Source: Mangifera indica (taxonomy: Eukaryota; Streptophyta; Magnoliopsida; Sapindales; Anacardiaceae). From it: DNA of 64,000 nt. Below are positions 57,166-64,000 of the stretch, piece by piece. The DNA is taken from assembly GCF_011075055.1 (NCBI RefSeq), contig NC_058156.1:4216001-4280000 (forward strand), written 5' to 3'. Numbering within the stretch: position 1 is the first letter of the stretch; each line of letters begins with the position of its first letter. The notes beneath the pieces were generated by a model. It was not told the origin of the DNA, made no database searches, and saw only the letters and a program-made list of their open reading frames with translations. A program made the position numbers and the translations under genes.

Positions 57166-57250
57166 ATACTACATTCATATAGGATATTTTTTTTAATAGA
57201 GATAATATTGATAAAAGGTTTTATTTGAATGAGATAAGAGAAGAATGAGG

Positions 57251-58394
57251 ATAAGTACATTTTAACGACCATTAGTTGAGTCCTAAGAGATAATACTTAT
57301 TTCAGATAGTGGGAGCAAAAGTAATTGAGCTCTAACCTATATTAGATAGTAAGAGTAATGATCCTTAATTGTTTGCTTTGTTTATCTCAACCTAGTAGGA
57401 GCATTGAGATTAAGATTTAATCAATTTAGATAGTGGGAGCGTTAATCCTCAATTGCATAGGAGTAACAATCCAAAAATACTCTAGTGACGTTTTAAATTG
57501 AAAACGAGATTTTCATATCCACTCCCTAAGATAATGAAGAACCTAAAATCATAAAAGAAGTTAACTCATTTCTTATTAAGAAAAATTTTGAGATGCATTG
57601 GAAGAAAAGATGAAATATATATAAAACAAACTAATTCTAGATTTTGGTTGACTCACCGCTAGGTCAAAAACCTATTAGAAATAAGTGGATTTTCTGAATC
57701 AATCATGAGACAGATGACTCAATAAATAGATATAATTTTATTTTATAACGAAAAACTATACCTAATGAGTAAATATGGATGGTGAAAAAAGGACGTTTTC
57801 ATCATTTATAAGATTTACTTCAATAAGTACATCTTAACGACCATTAGTTGAGTCTTAAGAGATAACACTTATTTCAGATAGTGGGAGCAAAAGTAATTGA
57901 GCTTTAACCTATTTTAGATAGTAGGAGTAATGATCCTTGATTGTTTTCTTTGTTTATCTCAACCTAGTAGGAGCATTGAGATTAAGATTTAATTAATTTA
58001 GATAGTGGGAGCATTAATCCTCAATTGCATAGGAGTAAAAGTCCAAAAATACTCTAGTGACGTTTTAAATTGAAAACAAGATTTTCTTATCCACTCCCTA
58101 AGATAATGAAGAACCTAAAATCATAAAAGAAGTTAACTCATTTCTTACTAAGAAAAATTTTGAGATGCATTAGAAGAAAAGATGAAATATATATAAAACA
58201 AACTAATTCTAGGTTTTGGTTGACTCACTGCTAGGTCAAAAATCTATTGGAAATAAGTGGATTTTCTGAATCAATCATGAGATAGATGGCTTAATAAATA
58301 TATATAATTTTGTTTTATAACGAAAAACTATACCTAATGAGTAAATATGGATGGTGAGAAAAGGACGTTTTCATCATTTATAAGATTTACTTCA
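57251..58394 (+). repeat. 572-bp tandem duplication in copia pol
   Basis: Unit 1 is 57251-57822, unit 2 is 57823-58394, of exactly equal length. Both begin ATAAGTACAT and end AGATTTACTTCA. Differences are a few percent point changes with no indels. The unit includes the start of the RT domain (the KWIF-stop-INHETDDSINRYN phrase), so the RT opening is present twice. Confidence 0.93.
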
Positions 58395-59680
58395 ATATGT
58401 TTAATTCTACCTATAGTAACACATTTGAATTTAGAATTACACTAGATGAATGTCAAGCCAACTTTCCTTAGTGGAGAACTTAACAAAGAAATCTACATGA
58501 ACCGAGATATAGATCTCGTTGTTATAGGTCTGAAGCGCAGAGTGTGCAAACTTCAATAATGTTAAATGACCTAAAATTTTCATCCAGATACTGATACTTG
58601 AAATTTCATAAGTGTTAATATCTTATGACTTTAAAATAATTAATTAAGACCACCATGTCTATGTAGTCTCATGACAAATTTGCAATTCTATTAATACGTG
58701 TGATGATATGTAGACAACTAAAAATGACTTGAAGTAAGTGATACTCATTAAAGGATGGTTGTCTATACTTTTGACTTAAAGGATGTGTGAAAGTAGATTA
58801 CATATTAGGAATTAAATCCAAAGGGATTATTCAAAGAAACTTTTGACTTTGTCATAAGAGCATAATATTCAAAAGATTCTAGAATAACCAATATGATAAG
58901 TTAAGAACTTGTTGATACTCCTATGTCAAGTGACGAATTATTAAACCGAGAGATATGCTCCAAAACTTAAGATAAAAGTAGAGAAATGTCAATGGTTACC
59001 TATTCAAATGCTATCAGATGTATTATGTGTGCTATGGTGCTACATGCCCAAACATTTGTTTTTCATTGTTGCGTTGGTTAGTCGATATAAGTCAATATTG
59101 AAAAGAGCATTGAAAAGTTGTCTATAGGCTATTGAAATTTTTTAAAAGGCTTTGTGGATTATTGTTTATGTGATTAAGGATTAAATTTGTGTTTGATTGG
59201 CTATTGAGATGCCAGTTGGGGAAGTAATTTAGACCAATGCAAATCAAATTCTGGATATATTTTCTTACTCTAAAAAGGTCCATATCTTGGAGCAATAAGA
59301 AACAGAGATGAATAGCCTTATCCACAATAGAGGCTGAGTAAATAACTTATTCAGTGATTGTGCAAGAAACTATTTGGTTAAGAAGATTCTTTGTGAATCT
59401 CGGTAAATAGGACGATATTATTAGAGCATTAGTTGTCTATTGAAATAAATGATCATGAGTATTATAGGGCAACCAAACATATCAACACTAGATACAATGT
59501 TTTTAAGAGACTTTATTTCCAAGAAGGAAATGAGCGTACAATATAATTCTATGCATTGTATAGTCACTGATCCTTTGACTGAGATTGTTCCAAGAAAAAG
59601 TATATCTTACACATGTTAAATCTCTTGAACTGGGTAGACTATGATTGATAAGTATTGAGCTTATATATTGTATTGGTGAC
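57540..59680 (+). pseudogene. copia reverse transcriptase and RNase H remnant
   Basis: RT opening phrases occur at about 57650-57760 and again at 58230-58330 because of the duplication, followed by LELHQMNVKPTFLSGEL and IYMNRDIDLVV (about 58430-58530). Later RT and RNase H text (about 58900-59680) is heavily broken, with DECLIR-like and TNANQILDIFSYSK fragments. No YVDD box is readable. Confidence 0.65.
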
Positions 59681-60618
59681 ACAACATCAAAAACCATGAC
59701 TTCAAGTTCATTTGAACTTGCATCCCGATATTATTGGGTTTTCACTACATACACATCGACAAGATTGTGATGTCGCATAAGTTAGAGATTAACTTACTCA
59801 TATGAGCAATTGCCTTTGGCGTTGAGATATTATTCTTAGGAAAAGTGATGCTGAAAGAGCATACCAATGGGAGACAAATTTCTCAAGAAAAAATTTATCG
59901 AAGTTAAAATGTTATCTTGATGATTGATCAAGATGAGGTCATGAATTAGATATATTTGAAAATGACCAATTTAGATTCCCCACATCTAAACAACTTGTGA
60001 ATGCTAGATGTGAGTTCTTTATATGAATAAATACCTATAAGCGTGAATATGATTAAGAACTCAGGTTAGGCGCTAGGTGTAGCGACTGAATTAAGATCTA
60101 TACAGTGTTTGAATGGCATTTAAGAAAATACACACTGTAGCACATGATTCATACCATGTCTGCATAAGTAAGACGGCCAATTAAAGTAGTGAGAGGATGA
60201 ATCCTTGTTCTCTCACTGTGTGAGACTCTATGAGGATTTCCTCATGTATGACCACACATGATTCAGTCTATGGAATATGAATAAAAAATGGGTAAGTTTA
60301 AATTGAGAATTCCAAATAGAAGAAAACACTTATATATATTGCGTGTGTCCATTAGTCAGCTGATCATGTCACTCATATGGGAGAATGGACTTGATCATGA
60401 ATACATAAGAAAATAACACAATAATAAATGAGGGATTAAAGGGAGCTAGTGTTATGAGTAAGTCTGGGGTGCTGCGAACCTATCACTTTATTTTGTTTTA
60501 TTTGAGTTGAAAAGGCTATGTTATTCCTAACAGATGCATAGTATTTAGCTCTCAAGTGCAGGTTGCTCACGAGGTTGTACGACACATTTGCTGTTGACTC
60601 AAGGAGTCATTATGCTCT
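59681..60618. other. Spacer, possibly the 3' end of the preceding copia element
   Basis: It carries no protein domain. About 60170-60240 reads like an LTR leader (GTGAGAGGATGAATCC). Nothing pairs with it on the left side of the gag, so an LTR is not proved. Confidence 0.35.
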
Positions 60619-61941
60619 TATTTTGATGATAAAAAACTAATATGTCCCAAAGCATATTGACTAATGACTTTACTTGAGTGTGAGTTTAGATTACAAGAAT
60701 TTACCAAATGCACTTGAAGGAGTTTCAAGATGGAAATGAAATATAAGACTCGAGTGAAAAATTCTTGAAGATTTGAAGAAAAACTCAAGTTTAGGTAGAT
60801 ATGTTTGTAATTTGGAGCATTCGTTTTGATTAGAATATTTATTTGCATGTGATAGCTCACTTGAAAACTTGTTCTCATATATTTCACATTTTGGGTTAAA
60901 ATGTTGTTTTTCAAACTTATTGGGTTAAGTCAATTTTTTTGTCAAAATTTATTAATTCATTTAAAATGATGAAGTTTTGTGAACTACATTTTCATATCTC
61001 AAAGTTGGTTTTGCAAGAATTTTAAAATATGGGTTAAATTGTCACTTTTCAAAGGTTTAAAGGGTAAATTACAAGTTTTCAAAAATTCAAGGGTAAAATG
61101 TAATAAAATTTGGTTGACTGAATTTGACCAACTGAATTCTTCGATGGCAGCTTTCGAATTATCTAGAAGCCATGCATTTTGGCTTTCAGAAATTCGGTTA
61201 ACCAAATTAAATTTAGTCGACCGAATTTTGGTTTGAATTTTACGTTTTCTGAAAAATTTAAATGACTAATTTTTGTGCACAATGGTAACTTTCCTCATTT
61301 TCCCCTATATAAACCCAATCAAATTCAATTTTTAAAAACTTTTGCCATTAAGAACTTTCACATATTTGAGAGCAAATTAGTTTTGAACTATTCACTTACA
61401 AATTGTCTTCTCTAATCAAAACCCTTGCTCATACACTTTGTTATTTCATTTGCATTGGGTTGTACTAAGCTTAAACTTTCATATACACTATTGAGAGAGA
61501 TTGAATTTCAAAGTCATATTAAAATTCATACTATAAAAGAGTGAAGTTCACTCTTGGAGAGATTAGAAAATTTCTAGTGAGAGAAATTGAACTCTAACAT
61601 TTGTAAAGGTTAATAGCACCTTGGAAGCTATTTTATTGTGAAAAAACGTTTGGTTGAGTTTTTGGTCAACCAAAAATTAGTGGAATACTCCAAAGGATAT
61701 AACTTGGAGGAGTAGAGGAATGGACGTAGGTCGGGTTATGTCGAATTATTATATATCTCGTCATTTTGTGTTATGTTTTTTTTATTGTATTGATTATTTG
61801 AAATATTTTCGTCATTTTCATAAATTGCATTAAAAATAGGCAACATTCATTGATTTGATTAAATTAGTTTAATTAGGTAAAGATTGTTTTAAATTGCCTA
61901 ATTCACCCCCCCTCCCCCCTCTTAGGCCATTTGATCCATCA
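60619..61941 (+). repeat. 5' LTR of the last copia element
   Basis: Starts at about TTATTTTGATGATAAAAAAC and ends GATCCATCA, two bases before the primer site. The 3' third includes a C-rich tract (ACCCCCCCTCCCCCCTC, about 61904-61920). The start is inferred from similarity to the other copia LTR start; the partner LTR is outside the window. Confidence 0.75.
61300..61311 (+). promoter_or_regulatory. Candidate LTR TATA box
   Basis: CCCTATATAAACCC lies in the second half of the LTR, the usual core-promoter place for plant copia elements. Confidence 0.5.
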
Positions 61942-61943
61942 AT

Positions 61944-61955
61944 TGGTATCAGAGC
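61944..61955 (+). other. Primer-binding site (tRNA-iMet)
   Basis: TGGTATCAGAGC, exact, two bases after the LTR end. Confidence 0.92.
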
Positions 61956-61997
61956 AAGGTTGCTTATTCTATAAACTTAACCGTTTCGAGCAAAGGC

Positions 61998-63050
61998 TAT
62001 GAACCTAGGAAAATGTCATACCGTTAGTGAAGAGTTTGCCTCTAATAGACCGCCATTATTTAATGGCATCAGATATGCCCATTAGAAAAATCGTATGTTG
62101 ATTTTCCTTCAAAGTGATTATGAATTGTGGGATGTAGTGTAAGATGGACCTTTTGTTTCTATAAAAGAAGTAGATGGAAAACAAGTGCCCAAAACTAAGG
62201 AAAAAATGACTCCTTAAGATAAGAAAAATATTGTCATTAATGCTAGAGCTATTAATGTGTTATATTGTGCATTAAATGAATATAACTTTAACAAGGTACA
62301 AGCTTGTACCTTAACTAAAAAAATTTGGGAATTATTGATGGTGTCAAATGAGGGAACTTCACAAGTCAAAGAGACTAAAATTAGTATGCTCACACACTCA
62401 TATGAGTTATTTAAGATGAATGAAGATGAAACTATTAGTGACATGTTTGATAGATTTATTACTATTGTGAATGAATTGAAAAAGCTTGGTAAAGTTTATA
62501 CTAACTAAGAAAATGTCAAGAAACTTCTTAAGTGTTTGCCTCTTTCTTGGGATCCCAAAGTGATAGCAATCAAAGAAGCTAAAGATGTTAAGACTTTACC
62601 TCTTGAAGAGCTTTTAGGTTCACTTCTCACTCATGAGCTTACTATGAAGCAACGACAAATTGAAGAAATGGAAAAGAAGAAAAACAACATCGTCTTCAAA
62701 TAACCTATCAAAGAGAATGAAAAGCTCCTAGAAGAACAAGAAGAGACATCAAATGATAAAGATGAAGACATTGCACCCTTGACTAGAAAGATTGGAAAGC
62801 TTCTAAGAAATAGAAAGTTAAGAAGAAATGGAAACTTCAGAAAAATGGAGGTTTTTAAAGGTGAAAAAGGAGAAAGATAAAGGAGAGAACAAGTTGTGTG
62901 CTATGAATGTAAGAAGTCGAGGCACATTAAATATGATTGTCTTCTCCTCAAAATTCCTAGATAAAAAAAGAAAGCAATGAAGGCTACGTGGGATGATAGC
63001 GACGAAAGTGAATCCGAAAAGTAGGATAATAAAGTAGTCAACATGTGTTT
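61998..63050 (+). pseudogene. copia gag (UBN2 plus zinc knuckle), lightly damaged
   Basis: From MNLGKCHTVSEEFASNRPPL (about 61998) the frame continues with three or four in-frame stops (such as 62140, 62216, 62506): NARAINVLYCALNEYNF, LTHSYELFKMNEDETISDMF, LEELLGSLLTHELTMKQRQI, and the knuckle CYECKKSRHIKYDC at about 62898-62939 with all four metal ligands in place. An acidic tail (WDDSDESESEK) follows. Stops are few compared with other elements here, so decay is more recent. Confidence 0.85.
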
Positions 63051-63800
63051 CATGGTAATTACAAATAACGAGATAATTAACTCTAGCTCATCTAATACTT
63101 ATGATGATTTAGATGATAAAATGATGAGATAGATGAAAACCCCTCATATGAAAAGTTATATGAAACACTCGAAAAGATGAATGAAAAACTTGCTCTTTGT
63201 ATGTCTAAAAATGCAACTCTTAGAAAGAAAAATTTTAACTTAGAAAAGGAAAATGAGTCGTTAAAGAAAGAAAATTAAACTCTTAACCAAAAAATTTTTA
63301 AGCTTAAAGGAAAAGAAAATGAAGAAAACAAGTGTTCCATTTTTGAAAAAAAAAAACAAAAGTTTGAAAATGATCTTTGCATAACTAAAAAGGAAAAAGA
63401 AATTATAGAAAGTGAAATTGAAGTTTTAAAAAGAGGAGCAAAGGATTTAAGTGAAATAGTTTTAAAATTTAAAAATGGAAAGGATATTCTTGATAAAATG
63501 CTTGATGTACAAAGATGAGTTTGAAACAAAAGAGGACTTGGTTATAAACCTTTTATCAAAGCAAAATACTTAAAAAATTATTTTGTTAAAGCTTCAACTT
63601 CAAGTGAATCAAATATAACTTACAATTATTGTGAAAATAAAGGTCATATCTCATCATCTTGCCTAATTCAAAAGAAACATCATATGGGCACTAAGAAAGT
63701 GTAGGTTCCTAAGGGAACAACAACTAACCACCAAGGACCTAACATGATTTAGGTACCTAAGACAATTTCTTGAATCTCTCATTGTGTTTAGGAACCAAAA
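63051..63800 (+). pseudogene. copia gag-pol coiled-coil linker and second zinc knuckle
   Basis: The Lys/Glu-rich region 63120-63530 reads in one frame with stops as a coiled coil. YNYCENKGHISSSC at about 63620-63660 is a CX-type knuckle near CxxC...H...C, with the first Cys replaced. KKV-stop-VPKGTT follows. This linker type is known in SIRE-like elements. Confidence 0.75.
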
Positions 63801-63809
63801 AACAAAAAG

Positions 63810-64000
63810 AAGAAAAGCAAATGGTTCCTAGATAATGCTTGCTCAAGACACATGACCGAAGATATTTCACTTTTCTCAACAATAAGTAAGAAAGATGGAG
63901 GACATGTCACCTTTGGAGATAACTCAAAGGGTAAAATTATTGGCATTGGAGATATTGGTAACAACTCTCACATTATTATTGAAAATGTTCTTTTGGTGTA
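63810..64000 (+). pseudogene. copia protease start, cut by the window edge
   Basis: KWFLDNACSRHMTEDISLFS then HVTFGDNSKGKIIGIGDIG match the copia aspartic-protease region D-S-G-C-S-R-H-M-T-G. The catalytic Asp is present but the usual Ser-Gly is Asn-Ala. The reading is still open at the last base. Confidence 0.82.

Larger units (their letters stand above)
60619..64000 (+). mobile_element. Copia element, 5' part, best preserved, runs off the window
   Basis: LTR about 60619-61941, exact primer site 61944-61955, gag 61998-63050, coiled coil to 63530, second knuckle 63620-63660, protease 63810-63999. The right edge of the window cuts the element in the protease. Wording is near that of 48578-51640. 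It resembles the SIRE/Tork-like copia lineage; I cannot be more precise. Confidence 0.85.

Overview
The window is AT-rich nuclear DNA from a flowering plant, probably a eudicot. The evidence is several lineages of plant LTR retrotransposon (Ty3/gypsy and Ty1/copia, with initiator-Met tRNA primer sites), a plant LINE with a zf-RVT-type C-terminus, MITE-like elements, and intron-containing remnants of two plant genes (a PIRL-type leucine-rich-repeat protein and the autophagy receptor NBR1). I found no intact cellular gene. Nearly every open frame is a fragment of a decayed transposon or a shadow of one. The species cannot be named from what I see. LAYOUT. 1-780: two direct copies of an LTR-like sequence. 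915-9615: a complete but dead Ty3/gypsy element on the minus strand, with 2.1-2.4 kb LTRs, primer site, polypurine tract and a perfect 5-bp target duplication (ATAAA). 9621-11179: no recognisable gene. 11185-20483: a complete decayed Ty1/copia element on the plus strand with 1.8 kb LTRs and target duplication AAGAA. 20543-31888: a second copia element (short LTRs of about 350 bp), split by a 5'-truncated LINE (24310-29640) and by an unrelated LTR-like block (from 30114). 32078-33866: a PIRL pseudogene that starts about 190 bp after that copia LTR. 34177-35625: a small element with about 300-bp terminal repeats. 35640-36035: an AT-rich fold-back. 38208-38981: a long-TIR MITE with a 9-bp target duplication. 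39220-45220: gypsy and copia fragments and solo LTRs, some nested. 45594-47883: an NBR1 pseudogene lacking the PB1 end. 48578-51640: a copia 5' half. 51650-55917: minus-strand copia and gypsy fragments. 56339-59680: copia gag and RT remnants carrying a 50-bp and a 572-bp tandem duplication. 60619-64000: the 5' part of another copia element, the best preserved of all, running off the window edge. HOW IT WORKS TOGETHER. There is no pathway or operon here. The unifying story is repeated insertion: elements landed next to and within each other, and two single-copy host genes decayed among them. Catalytic residues are lost in most polymerases and proteases seen, so the region looks old and transpositionally inactive. 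The most unusual signals are an antisense reading frame shared by four LTR copies of one copia family, dyad motifs repeated in gypsy LTRs, the MITE hairpin, and exact tandem duplications inside retroelement sequence.
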